DNA of 64,000 bases from Codonopsis lanceolata (GCA_013146195.2 CM028377.1:36771632-36835631); one strand, 5' to 3'; positions 1-10,813 are shown, counted from the stretch's first letter. Translations and numbers: made by a program. The notes: generated by a model from the sequence alone, not told the origin.

Positions 1-1865
1 TTTCCAAATATAAGAAAAATTCTTATTAGCTCATGTACAACAAGAAAATTATATCTTCATTAATGCAATCATTGAACTCTGAGTTGTCCTCTCCTATTGA
101 GCTAAAAGTTCAAATATTTCATACAATATGCTGGTTTATATTTAACTGGTGAGTCAAAATCAATCCATCCAATATAGCCAACAACTCCTCTCAGATATCA
201 TTCCTAGCCCAATTTCCATATACAAGTTTAAGTTAAAGAGATAGAAAAATTGAAAATAGTAATAATAAAATAAAGAAGCTTTACTTACCATCAGATTAGG
301 CAATGGAACTTTAACTTTCATGAGATCAATCTGCAAGAGAAATGCAATCATCTGTTGATGCTAGTTCAGATAATAAACGTCAATTGTTTCCCACTTAGCA
401 AAATGAAATGCAAACATGCATATTTCAACTTACACACTGCTTACGATGTTAGTCACAGACTCACAGACGCAAAAACTCCAAGCAACAAAGTCATAGTAGC
501 ACATGCACACTCATTTATTGATGTACCGATGTGATACCATTATATCCCTAAAATGATGATTGCGATTTATCTTTTTTAATGATAACATAAATCATTTTTG
601 ACAACTAATATATATTTAAAAAGAGTTATAACCAATTTAACTTTTTGTTTAATTGCAACAGATCAACTCCCAATCCACTTCTATATATTATGCTCCCTTT
701 TAATGAAAAAGAACTCCCCATCCACTGGTAAATACACTCGATGTATCCAGGAAACACTATAACTTTCATTTCCTTACTAACAGAATCTATTGGTAATTGA
801 TCTTTTAGTCAATAGTAAATCAGTACTAAGTCTAGTCTTGATTATTTACCTTTTTCTAAAATTCCCACTCATCTTATACGCATATTTACCTTGCATAGAT
901 TTCTTTGATCCTTTGATTTCCTTCCAAATTTGTATAATTCCTAGTACTAAACTTTGATCTTATTGATGAATATTTGAATTCTTCTTACCCAGGTTCATGG
1001 CATCCTAATTTAGTTTCTAACGACAAAAATTTCTCATAGTTCAGGCTAATGGTAGTGAACTCCATTTTTCCATGGTAGATCGAGATTTTAGGTTTGAAGG
1101 CAAATGGTCTATAAAATCTGGAAAAAGGTAGAGTAATGATTCCATAAACATTACGTGGAAAGTCGAAGATATCATTCTTCATCTACGGTAGAGTGCATTT
1201 CTTCATCTAACTTGATTTTTCATACTCACACACACCATCGGAATCAGCCACCTATGACTCCCACGGTTCAACTTTAGCAAACCATATGCATTGCTTCTGT
1301 CCAAGAGGGCCAATATCAAGCATCTTTAATATTTGTGGATAAGTGATATGTTCATGAGTATGTTTAAAATAAATAAATACCCAACCCTTGATGTGCATGA
1401 CATACTTCTACTCTTCAGGTGGATTGATTGTTGATTATTATTCAAAATATATCATCTTAATCCACAACCTGTCAGCTTCAGCTATTCTTAATCGCTAAAA
1501 CCATAATAGGCACGTCTTAAACCACGGTCTATCTGGTCTTACAGTTATGTGTCTGAAGTGAAAGGTGTTTATTGAAAGCATTTGGAAATGTCACAAAAAC
1601 TTCGAGGCATCTCAAACCTGCATCATATTTAATAACAGTTCTACCAAATGTAGTTCCCTAAGTTTTTGGTGTTCTTGACATTTCCTCTAGTAAAATTTCC
1701 CTCTAACACTTGGAAAAGTGGAAGACACTCAAGATAATGCATCAATGGCCTACTGTTGCTACCAAATCATTTGGGAAATTAAGCTCTTGATGCTATAACA
1801 CTAATAACAAGATCACTGAATCTCAAACATGCATCATATTTAATAACAATTCTACCAAATGTAGT
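1..1865. other. Degraded non-coding stretch, no recognised gene
   Basis: AT-rich sequence with no intact gene. On the minus strand between about 1560 and 985 short runs read like decayed protein (for example around 1390-1240 and 1180-985), interrupted by several stops; I do not recognise the family. A segment of about 55 bp occurs twice in direct orientation (near 1614-1667 and 1813-1866), the second copy directly abutting the LRR fragment that follows. Confidence 0.4.
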
Positions 1866-2373
1866 TCCCTAAGTCTAAATTTTGAATCGACCCATCAAAT
1901 TGGTTACTTGACAAGTCTAAATTTTGGATAGTAACAGGAAGGGTATCAAACGTTAACTTCCCAGAAAGATGATTATAGCTCAAGTCAATGACCTCAAGGC
2001 GATTCAAGGACATGAAAAATCCATCTGCCAAAGGGCCAAAGAGGAAATTGTGTGAGAGATTGAGATGGGTGAGTGTGGTGATATTGGTGAGATACGGAGA
2101 GATGTCTCAACGGATGTTTCTAGAGAGTAGCCATAATCGAGTGACTTGATCTTTAGGATCACAACCTATTCCCTCCCGTGAGCAAAGGCAAAATCGCGAA
2201 GACCAATTTAATGGAGGGTGAATGTTGAGGGAGAAAGATAAAAGAGCTTCGCACGCTATTGAGTTGGAGAAGGCGTAGGTGTGAGCAGCAGTAACAAGAA
2301 AATGGAAAAGAATAAATAGTTCCATCAGTAAAAAGATTATTCTGAGGAAGCTGACAAGTATGCTATAATTCAA
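1866..2373 (-). pseudogene. N-terminal fragment of an LRR receptor-like protein
   Basis: The minus-strand reading starts with a hydrophobic signal-peptide-like segment (about residues 5-30). It continues with the cap typical of plant LRR receptors: an ALLSFSLNI-type helix, an NWSS motif and a cysteine-bearing EGIGCD segment, then TRLWL. This order matches the N-terminus of PSY1R/PSKR-type receptor-like proteins, which sense peptides at the plasma membrane. After the cap an in-frame TGA interrupts the reading. The same frame then continues with LRR units (LTHLNLSHN, LEVIDLSYNHLSG and NLDLSSNQFDG type) down to about 1866, where homology stops at a duplicated 55-bp sequence. No kinase or transmembrane domain follows. 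It is a truncated, stop-containing fragment; the family call is firm, the exact receptor is not. Confidence 0.75.
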
Positions 2374-2881
2374 CTTATGGATAAAATTCTGTCACATTCT
2401 GTTGTGCCTAAAACGAGGAATTTCCCGGGCAAGAGTTGCATTTCAGCGATATAGGTGCAGAAAGTCTTACTTTTATCAAGTGAATAATCTATTAAGGCAA
2501 AACTGTTAGCGAGGTCAGTTGTGTTTACTTTAATAGAATAAGAGTTGGATCAAGTCTGTTGTATTCCTAAACCTTTTACTGACATTTAAAAAGTGGACTT
2601 TTAGATTTAAGAATCTTTATTTGTTGAGAATTAGCATTACGCTCCAATATTTACCATTCTTTAAGAACAAATCTTGACTTCTGATATGGTTATGGAATTC
2701 TTTACAACTTCTATGAAAAGTCTAGGCATTTTGTGTTGAAAACTTCAACTTTCTTAGTTCAACACGAAATGCCTAGACTTTTCGTAGAAGTCTAGATTTG
2801 AGGACAACAAGCTTAAGTTTGAAATCTGCAAGGTTTTTGGGGAACTGTCTTATAATACCAGGCTTTTAAGCTGCCATAGTT

Positions 2882-3133
2882 GCCGGGAGAGATCAGAGTT
2901 CTTATCATTTAGAAAGATCAAATTCAGGAGTTGAAGATGTGTATCACAGTACTAATAGAAATAGTGACACAAGACATAAGCAACATCAAAGCAGTTACAA
3001 GAAGCACCATGATAGCAGGGGGCAGTCTGGCAGTGATTCTAGTATGAGTCGCCATTATAGCAAAAAAGAAAGAATTGTTAAAAAGAAATCAGATGTCAGA
3101 AATTCTAAACACAAATACGACAATCACATATGA
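2882..3133 (+). pseudogene. Basic Ser/His/Lys-rich coding fragment, unrecognised
   Basis: An open stretch of about 84 codons ends in TGA at 3131-3133. The encoded peptide is rich in S, R, K, H and D (many SSYK, KHHD, SRHYSKK type runs), as in tails of nuclear RNA-processing proteins with RS-like low-complexity regions. No ATG lies near the beginning; the reading simply enters from upstream, so it looks like a terminal exon or exon piece rather than a gene. It lies on the opposite strand to the neighbouring LRR, FBPase and eIF1 fragments. I cannot name the family; it could also be a chance open stretch. Confidence 0.35.
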
Positions 3134-3710
3134 AATAGAATGCAATCTAATAATCTACAGCCCAACTGTGTTCTTATACATAATCAGGAAGCAGACTAAA
3201 ATTTGAAGCCAGTTACCTATTCGGTGAAAATCTTGAGAAGATATTGCCAGTAGGTATATCCCCAACTAAGTTATTATATATAAGAAACATTCCTGTTAAG
3301 TTTTAGTATGATAGTCTCACCAGACTAGACTAAATCAAATGCTAACATCTCTATGTTGAGGAGAATATGAACTTACAAAATCAAGAGACTAAGGCAGTTC
3401 ACCAATGATACCACACCTCTTGATAGATTGTTGCTTTCCACTTTCCTGCCATTAGTTTAAACCAGAGGAAACAACATATTCAATCATCAATGAAATGCTT
3501 CATCTGAGTCCAATGAATAATTTAATTAATATTTCAAGGACAACAAACAAGCTTTCTCCAGAAGTATAAGTTAATCAAAACAAAACCAATTGGAGTTTGG
3601 CCACTATAATGAGAGTAGCCTAAGTAGTAGAATTCACATGCAGTTACTCGTACATTAGACTAAAAACAGAAACAAGAAAGAGGAACTTGGAACAAAAACA
3701 AGTTTTGAAC

Positions 3711-3755
3711 CTGACCAAGTTCTTGAGGTAATGGACCAGCCAGGTGATTATTTGA
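3711..3755 (-). pseudogene. Single LRR-motif remnant
   Basis: A short minus-strand reading encodes NNHLAGPLPQELGQ, the signature of one plant leucine-rich repeat. It is followed at 3710-3709 by GT, a possible splice donor, which fits LRR kinases whose repeats sit one per exon. A weaker LRR-like reading (GELP type, with a stop) lies near 3400-3450. Nothing else of the gene is seen, so this is an isolated exon remnant. Confidence 0.4.
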
Positions 3756-3865
3756 CCACCTTACCTTACATATGACATTAATGAGGCAGAAAACATCCAT
3801 TGTGTAAAACTGATCAGTCATAGCAGAAGTGAAAAAACAGAGAGCTGGAAATTAAGGGACGAGAC

Positions 3866-4024
3866 CTTGTTAACATCAGAACAAACGAACTTGCAGCCAA
3901 ACACAATGTGACTTAGTAAAAAGGAGAAATCAACGCGGGATTCAGGATGTTTGGTCTGCTCGTTGAGGACAAACCGAGTAATAGTCATCAAATCTGTCCG
4001 GTAAGCATCAGCGACGTGGTCCAT
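3866..4024 (-). pseudogene. FBP: First exon of cytosolic fructose-1,6-bisphosphatase
   Basis: From the ATG at 4024 the minus strand reads 53 codons beginning MDHVADAYRTDLMTITRF. This is the conserved N-terminus of plant cytosolic FBPase, which hydrolyses fructose-1,6-bisphosphate in sucrose synthesis. Conserved blocks TRFVLNEQ, LLSHIV and GCKFVCS are all present. The exon ends in AAG at 3866 followed by a GT donor. I searched the minus strand below this point for the next exon (the GEEQKKLDVLSN region) and did not see it; instead LRR and unrelated pieces follow. The open exon has no stop, so the capture or duplication may be recent. It follows the broken eIF1 gene on the same strand. Identity is very likely; function is not, because the catalytic domains are missing. 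Confidence 0.85.
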
Positions 4025-4164
4025 TTTAACAAACAAACTCGACGATCAAATCATGTAATGAAATTTTCTCAGCAAATAGGCTCAAAGAGAAGCTCACCAA
4101 TAGTGAGTCAGACATAATGAAAATCTCATAGTGACAATGCACAATATTTACTAGGGGCATTTAC

Positions 4165-5538
4165 CTGAACAAGGAAGGTTGAAACGTTCTTTCTCTGATC
4201 ACCTTGAAGTTGGATGGCATGTACTCCAAAAAGAAACCCATTAGAACATCGTAAACAAGATCTGAAAATACAGCAAAGAGAAATGTGGGGGGGGGGAGAG
4301 GCAATGGTATATAACTCATGTACGCAACTTCTACTTCTATGCAGGCAGTTGATTGCTACAAGTGCATGTCCATTAGAGATTGGTTATAGATGAAAATGAA
4401 TTGTATACCCGAACATATATGTTTGTGCATGGATGTACTGAATTATCAAGCTCACATGAAAAGTGAAGCTATAAGCTTTAAATATTGTGAGTACTTTCGA
4501 GTCTTTCCTTTTTTAGCTGAAAATAGATTATTCTAAGATAAATTCCCTAAAGTAGTTGTTCTTGCTAGTTTGAAACATTTCATTTAATGAGTCCTATTAG
4601 AAAAACTAAGCTTTTTAATTTTTCTTGTACTAAAAGTTTATCCTCATTACATTAGTTAAAGATTAAGAAGAGTAATTTTGTTCTTAAAGTTTAAGGTATA
4701 TATGACAAATAAATGTTATCCTTAATCTGTTTTGACCTTCAAAGGGGAATTTTTAATCAGACAGGAGGAACTAATAAGTTCTGTAGGCAGCACCAAACTC
4801 ATTAGATTATAAAATGTTGGAGATGAGCTACACTCAAAGGGGTTATACTACCTAGCATTTGACATGTTTGCCTGGCCAAGAGGGTCTTGAACAAATGTAT
4901 CTCCTTCTTAAGGTCCTTAAGTATCTTATTGTAGCTGAACTCTTTCTTCACCCTGGATAGTCGTCATGCTTTTCCTACCATTGTGCTGCTGTATACGTAT
5001 ATGAACGTATTCCTTTGACCCAGCACTCGAGTCCTCAACATTTGCCTCAGCGAATGGATCTGTTCACACCACAATACAAACAGACATGACACTCCAATCA
5101 ACTGCCTAGTCAATAGAAGCATTCACTTGCACCAAAATAAAAAATAAAAAATAAACAGATGCCTTCACAAATATATAGCAATTAGGTTAAAAAAAAATGT
5201 TAGTAGTGATCTGTTGATGGCTATTGGCTAAAAACCAAGACACCATTCATCCTTAAAAATTTGTACTTATGACGAATAAAGCCCTACAGTCAATAATGGC
5301 TATATTACAATATTAGCTATAATCATATTCTGCAGAAACAATAGTAATACAAAGAAATACCAAAAGTTCCTAAAGGCGTGACATTAAGAAATTCAAAAAA
5401 AATAAATATGCCAATAGATCATATGAACGACAAGTCTTTAAGGATAGGTCAAAGGTAGAATACTACTAAAACTAAAATGGGAAAAATAGAAGAAAACATA
5501 CCAAATGTGGTAGGAATCTGACTGTCGAGCTCAGACAT
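4165..5538 (-). pseudogene. eIF1: Damaged translation initiation factor eIF1 (SUI1) gene
   Basis: Three minus-strand exons match plant eIF1, the 113-residue factor that controls start-codon choice on the 40S ribosome. Coding exon 1 (5538-5502) begins MSELDSQIPTTF and ends at a GT donor. Exon 2 (5059-4872) holds DPFAEANVEDS, KEYVHIRIQQ and, after a 2-base deletion, KKEFSYNKILKDLKKE. Near its end several codons of the CNGT region are missing before QDPLGQ. The third piece (about 4218-4165) encodes the IQLQGDQRKNVSTFLVQ core and ends at a GT donor. Exon 2 would need a GC donor (CAG|GCAAAC). No proper acceptor in frame precedes the third piece, and the last exon (AGIVKKE region) is not seen. The frameshift, internal loss and missing end make it a pseudogene, retaining introns and therefore not retro-copied. 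Sequencing error is a less likely alternative for the frameshift. Confidence 0.85.
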
Positions 5539-5829
5539 TACAGGTTTAAGGATGAAGAAATTTTTACCTCGATAATTGATAACCCAATCAAGCCGATGAA
5601 TCTTCTTCAAAATCAAGTAGCTAAACTTTCTCCTTCCTCCGAGAGCGATTCATCTTCTGGAAAACCTAGAAAGTGGAAGTTTTTGAGAGAGAAAGCGAGA
5701 TAGATGGTAGTCAATTTTGTTAATGCGCAGACAAGCGCAAGTCAGAAAGGGAAAGTTGTTTTTAGGAGTAGGGAGGCGGGAAGTATATCAAACCTAATAA
5801 ATATGTTGGAAATTTTGGGGGGAACAATA
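5539..5829. other. 5' flank of the eIF1 pseudogene
   Basis: This stretch corresponds to the 5' untranslated region and promoter side of the eIF1 copy on the minus strand, with a short upstream reading frame beginning at 5651. No clear TATA box stands out. To the right it merges into the CACTA subterminal repeats. Confidence 0.35.
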
Positions 5830-6064
5830 CAACTGGGGAAATTTGTATTTTGGCAATTATGGCTGGCAATTAAAAATGTATTAGGGACACCAATATTGCT
5901 TTTGGTCCCCAAAAAGTTAGGTATTTTGGCAATTATGGCTGGCAATTAAAAAAGTATTAGGGACACCAATATTGCTTTTGGTCCCCAAAAAGTTAGGTAT
6001 TAGGGTCCACTGTTACATGTGATCTAAAAAAATGGGGACCCAAATACTACTTTTTCTTGTAGTG
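5830..6064. mobile_element. Right end of a CACTA (En/Spm) transposon
   Basis: Read on the minus strand, position 6064 begins CACTACAAGAAAAAGTAGTA, the classic plant CACTA terminal inverted repeat. Inside it lie subterminal direct repeats: a block containing TGGCAATTATGGCTGGCAATTA and AGGGACACCAATATTGCTTT occurs twice (about 5850-5925 and 5930-6000). The partner terminus is not seen to the left, so the element either extends beyond the window or is truncated. The gene fragments at 1866-5538 lie on its inner side. Confidence 0.75.
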
Positions 6065-6345
6065 ACGTAACGCAACTTAACTTAGCTTAACGTAACGTAA
6101 CTCAACTTAGCTTAAACGTGATGTAACTTAACTTAACTTAACTTAACTTAGCTTAACTTAACGTAACGTAACTTAATTTAGCTTAACGTAACGTAACTTA
6201 ACTTAACTTAAACGTAACGTAGCTTAACTTAAATTAACTTAACTTAACTTAGCTTAACGTAACGTAACTTAACTTAACATAAACGTAACGTAACTTAACT
6301 TAACATAACATAACTTAACTTAACGTAACTTAACATGAAAACACG
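6065..6345. repeat. TTAAC/GTAAC short tandem array, copy 1
   Basis: A tract built from 5-6 base words (CTTAA, CGTAA, AGCTTAA) in irregular order. Its word order from 6065 on matches the end of the second array from 50388 on almost base for base. The left edge coincides exactly with the CACTA terminus at 6064. Confidence 0.9.
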
Positions 6346-6828
6346 CTACGCCAATTGGTGAAATAATATAATGGACTACGATGGACCATTATAACATGAA
6401 AACATGTGACGGCTATTGGCGAAATGGTATAATGGAGTACGATGGACCATTATAACATGAAAACACGTTACGCCTATTAATGACGAAATGTTATAATGGA
6501 CTACGATGGACCATTGTAACATGTAAACACGCTACGCCTATTGACGAAATGGTATAATGAAGTACGATGGACCATTATAACATGAAACACAATACATCTA
6601 TTAGCGAAATGGTATAATGGAGTACGATAGACCATTATAACATGAAAACACGCTACGCCTATTAGCGAAATGTTATAATGGAGTACGATGGACCATTATA
6701 ACATGAAAACACGCTACGCCTATTGGTGAAATGGTATAATGGAGTAAGATTGACCGTTATAACATGAAAACACGTTACGCCTATTGGGGAAATGTTATAA
6801 TGGAGTACAATGAACCATTATAACTCTG
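6333..6828. repeat. 61-bp tandem repeat, about eight units, copy 1
   Basis: Eight units of 60-64 bp beginning ACATGAAAACACG. Each carries an inverted repeat of the form TATAATGG - spacer of about ten bases - CCATTATA, so each unit can fold into a hairpin. The last unit runs directly into the Tat pol reading frame. The array is repeated at 50656-51148. Confidence 0.9.
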
Positions 6829-8345
6829 CGTACCCCGAGCAAAAGATTAAAATTGGCAAAGCACTGTTAGATGAGGCTCGGGCTAATTTGGTCAGGCAAC
6901 TCCAGGACAGCTTGGATGTGTTCGCGTGGAGGCCAGAGGATATGCAAGGGGTGAGCGAGGATGTTGACGTTCACTGTCTTAGTGTCGATCCAGCTTTCAG
7001 GCCAATTCAACAGCGGCCTAGAGTATATTCTGTGGAAAAGGATCAAGCTATCAAATAAGAGGTGGAGAAACTGCTTAGTGCTGATATCATTGAGGAGATA
7101 CATTATCCAACCTGGTTGGCTAATGTCGTTATGGTTAAAAAATCTAATGGCAAATGGAGAATGTGTGTGGACTTCACCGACTTGAATAAAGCTTGTCCAA
7201 ATGATTGATATCCCCTTCCTCGCATTGACAAGCTGGTAGATGCTATAGCGGGGTTTGAGTTCCTGAGCTTCATTGATGCATATTCGGGGTATCATCAAGT
7301 GAAGATGAACGAGAAGGATAAGGCCTTGACAACTTTCTAAGCAGCAGGGGGGCTTTACTGTTATAAAATGATGCCATTTGGCTTGAAGAATGGAGGGGCC
7401 ACTTATCAGCGAATGGTGAATAAGGTTTTCAGCTCGTAGATCGGTAGAAACGTAGAGGCCTACATTGACGATATGGTTGTGAAGACCAAAGGGCATGATC
7501 ATATTGTTCACTTGGGAGAAACTTTTGACAACCTCAGGAAAAACAATATGAAGTTGAACCCGAGCAAATGTGTGTTCGGGGTGAAGGCATGTAAATTCCT
7601 GGGATTCATGGTGACTGAAAGGGGTATAGAGGTCAATCCAGAAAAAATTAAGACATTGGTCACCATGAAGCCTCTTCGGTGTATCAAGGACGTTCAGAAA
7701 CTCAACGGCCAAGTTATAGCTATTGGTCCTTTTATTTCCAAGTCGGCAGAAAGGTGTCTGCCATTCTTCAAAGTTCTCCGTGGAAACAAAGGGTTTGAGT
7801 GGACAAAGGAATATCAGGAGGCTTTCAAGCAGCTGGTGAAGTATCTAGGGCAGCCTCCGTTGTTAAGTAGTTTAGTCCTCGGTGAGAAGTTATTTGTGTA
7901 TTTAGCGGCCACAGAGCAGGCTGTAGTCGCTGTGTTAGTTAGAGAAGAATGTAACTTACAAAAGCATGTGTATTATGTTTCTAAGGCCCTCACCACGGTG
8001 GAGGGACGTTATTTTAATGCAGAAAAGTTAGCCTATTCGCTTGTTGTTGCTGCTCGGAAACTTCGAGCTTATTTTTCTGCACACTCCATCATTGTGTACA
8101 CGGACACGCCTCTCAGGAAAATTTTGCACAAGCTAGATCCCCCTGGTCGCTTACTCACCTGGTCCATTGAACTGACTGAGTTTGAGATAGATTACCAGCC
8201 TCGGCGAGCAATTAAGGCACAAGCTTTGGCAGACTTTGTGGCTGAGACTAGTTTCAAGGATTTTTGCGAGGAGGAGGTTTCTGCCAAGACTACATCAACA
8301 AATGAACCAATTCAAAGGCCCGACCAAATTATTGCTGGGAATTTC
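6828..8345 (+). pseudogene. Tat pol: reverse transcriptase and first RNase H
   Basis: Reading begins near the conserved YPEQKIKIGK segment just upstream of RT. RT landmarks: DVFAW, RPIQQRPR, PTWLANVV, WRMCVDFTDLNKACP, SYGYHQ-type loop (AYSGYHQVKMNE), MPFGLKN and the catalytic YIDD at 7461-7472. The RT-associated RNase H follows (VYYVSKAL, EGRYFNAEKLAYSL, TDTPLRKIL). In-frame stops at 7056-7058, 7206-7208, 7338-7340 and 7437-7439 break the RT part; 7473-8345 is then open. A frameshift separates it from the next domain at about 8325-8350. The enzyme would copy element RNA into DNA in the cytoplasmic particle; this copy cannot. The final three stops recur in the duplicate at 51150-53006. Confidence 0.9.
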
Positions 8346-8347
8346 AC

Positions 8348-8923
8348 GTGGATGGTTTAGCCAGTAGGTTTGGAAGTGGAGCAGGTCTGGTGTTAGTTCC
8401 ACCCGAGCAGGATGTGAAGTTTGAAAAGGCTTTGCGTTTCAAGTTTCCAACATCAAATAATCAAGCAGAGTATGAAGCTTTGATCGCGGGGTTGGAGCTC
8501 GTACAAGATGTAGGAGTGCTCGAAATAGTAATTTACTGTGATTCACAATTGGTCGTGAATCAAGTTAAGGGCGATTATGCTGTCCATCACCCGGTTTTAG
8601 TTCGCTATTGTGCCATGGTAAAGGAGGTTTTGAAGGATTTTGATTACTGGGAGCTGGTGCGAATCGGTCACGAGGATAATATGCGTGCAGACTACCTATC
8701 CAAGATTGCTGAGGACGAAATTCAATCTCTGCATCCAGGGGTCATGATTGAATACTCGGAGGTCCCAGTGATAGAGAAGGATGTGATCATGGATATTGAG
8801 CCTGCCGCGAAGTGTTGGATAGATGATTTGAAGGCTTACATCGAGCAAAGAACCTTTCCGGAGGAAAAGTCAGAAGCTCGGACTATTCAGAAGCGGGTTT
8901 GGCGATATGTTATTTTTGGATAA
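8348..8923 (+). pseudogene. Tat second (archaeal/plant-type) RNase H and linker
   Basis: About 190 codons, in a different frame from the upstream RT/RNase H. It starts in a DGLASRFGSGAGLVL strand and contains NNQAEYEALIAGLEL, IVIYCDSQLVVNQVKG and MRADYLSKIA. These are the motifs of the additional RNase H acquired by Tat elements, with acidic residues in VDG, E of AEYEAL, D of YCDSQ and D of RADYLS as expected catalytic positions. The first acidic residue lies at the frame break (the codons for HVDG). The linker DIEPAAKCWIDDLKAYIEQ leads to the integrase. Part of a dead pol. Confidence 0.85.
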
Positions 8924-10049
8924 GATACTTTACCGACGATCGTATACTAGACCCTTGCTCAGGTGTGTACGACCAGAGATGACCGAGGGCATTTTGGGAG
9001 AAATTCACAAAGGAAAATGTGGAGGGCATGCAGGCCAGCGGTCTTTGGCAGAAAACGTTTTGGCTGCAGGGTTTTATTGGATCACTTTGAGACAAGATGC
9101 AGAACTGTATGTTCGACAATGTGACAAGTGTTAGGGTTATGCCGATATACCTCGGTTACCCTCTACCGAGCAGACTCCTGTAGCGGCGTCCTGGCCATTT
9201 GATATGTGGAGTATAGACCTCATTGGTCCTTTTCCCTTGGCTCGTTCGAAGTTTAAGTATGCAGTGGTAGCTGTTGATTACTTTACTAAATGGGTAGAGG
9301 CCAAGCCTTTGGCAACTATTAGTGAGGTCAATGTGATCGACTTCGTGCACGAGCATATATGGTGTCGTTTTGGGGTACCCCAGGCATTCATCTCTGATCA
9401 TGGGACACAATTTTCAGAGAAATTCACAAAGGCATGCGAGCAGATGCGTGTGAAGCACTGGCAGTCATCGGTTGCATATCCTCAGGGTAACGGTCAAGCT
9501 GAGGCCGCTAATAAGCAAGTCTTGCATGCTCTTAAGTGAAATCTTGAAGATAAGGCAAGAAGATGGGTTGACGAGTTGCCATCAGCTTTGTGGGTGGTCA
9601 GGACAACGATCAGAGGGCCTACGGGTGAAACAACTTTCTCTCTGGCTTATGGCTCTGAGGCCATGGCACCAGTGGAGATGTACTTGCCCAATCATAGAGT
9701 ATCTCACTATGATGCAGAATCCAACATTGTAGCTCGGGCAGCCGATCTTTATTTGTTAGAGGAAAAATGGTTGGAGTCCAAAATGCGAATGGGCAATTAT
9801 AATCAGCGAGCAAAGGCCCACCACGATAAAAGGGTTCGTGGTCGGTCATTTGCTGTGGGCGAGTGGGTTCTCCGTAAAATTGAAGCAACAGGCCATCGAG
9901 CAGAATGGGGGAAGCTTTCTCCTAATTGGGAAGGTCCTTTCCAAGTAGTAAGAATCGTTAATGAAGGGACCTATATTTTGTGAACAGAGGAAGGCATCGA
10001 GCTTAAGCATCCATGGCATGCAGATCACTTGAAGAAATACTATCGTTGA
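8907..10049 (+). pseudogene. Tat integrase, stop-interrupted
   Basis: Zinc-binding region: HKGKCGGHAGQRSLAENVL followed by YVRQCDKC (HHCC type). Catalytic core: DMWSIDLIGPFPLA, ISDHGTQF and the PQGNGQAEAANK glutamate motif, i.e. a D,D-35-E layout. The C-terminal part includes HHDKRVRGRSF, GEWVLRKIEATG and WGKLSPNWEGPF; no chromodomain is seen, as usual for Tat. Stops: TAG after the CDKC motif (9132-9134), TGA after HALK (9537-9539) and TGA after TYIL (9981-9983). The frame then runs to the terminal TGA at 10047-10049. It would insert element DNA into the genome; this copy is inactive. Confidence 0.9.
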
Positions 10050-10204
10050 TTGGTAGTGTGCGAGCTGTTTGTCTTTTTCTCCTATCTTGTAAGTTTGTTA
10101 CGGTGAAATGAATAAACATATGTTGGTCTTCATATTACATCATTTAGTGCGAATTCGATTATACTTTTGGCGGGCAGGGTAGTTTCCTTGCCCGGTGTGA
10201 AAGT

Positions 10205-10429
10205 TGGTGTTCGAGTGGTTTAATGTTATCTCGATTATTCTCTTTTTTACGAGCAAATGTATCTTTGCTCGTGAAAAAGGGTTGGTGTTCGAGCCAGTTG
10301 CTTTGGTTGTTATTTTCTCGATTATGCTCTTTTACGAGCAAAGGTATCTTTGCTCGTGAAAAAAGGTTGGTGTTCGAGCCAGTTGCTTCGATCATGCTCC
10401 TTCATAACTGCGAGTTATCTCAGCTCGGG
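10205..10429. repeat. Tandem 80-bp repeat with strong hairpins
   Basis: Two and a half direct units beginning GTTGGTGTTCGAG. The first two each contain the inverted repeat ACGAGCAAAG-GTAT-CTTTGCTCGT (10334-10357 perfect 10-bp stem; 10249-10272 one mismatch). The block lies between the end of pol (plus strand) and the end of the antisense gene (minus strand). Confidence 0.75.
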
Positions 10430-10813
10430 TGAAGGTGTTTGAAGGCTTTGCATTTTTTATCTCGGCAAGCCTAGAATGAGCTTCCTCGATTTAAAAGATT
10501 TTTTTAAAAACAAAAACAGTTGAAACATCTATGAGAATACAAGCAGACAAAATACGAGCATTAGCAAAAATGTTAAAAGCAGGAAATGTTAATATATTAC
10601 AGGCCCGGAGATAATGTAAGTTGTTTGTAAATTGTTTTCCAAAAAAAATACAATTGTGGCACGCAGGCTGGGAGAAATTCAAGGGTCAACAGGAGTAGTT
10701 TGAGCAGGGTCAGTAGTAGTCTGGGCGGGTTCAGCTACTTCATTTGTGGTCGGCTCTTCAATTATGATCACCTCTCCATCGTCGCCAGCAACATGAGCAG
10801 CCAAGGTTGAAGT
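10430..10813. other. Spacer between pol and antisense gene
   Basis: Non-coding interval of the Tat element, no recognisable motif. A TAG stop for the antisense gene falls at its right edge. Confidence 0.4.

Noticed and set aside
6065..6345. Telomere-like repeat
   Set aside because: Words are TTAAC and GTAAC in irregular order, not TTTAGGG, and the tract is internal and linked to a pol fragment.
6867..7712. 281-codon open frame on the minus strand
   Set aside because: Lies antisense to the Tat RT motifs over their whole length; its sequence is the mirror of conserved RT codons, and the same shadow frame appears over the other pol copies.
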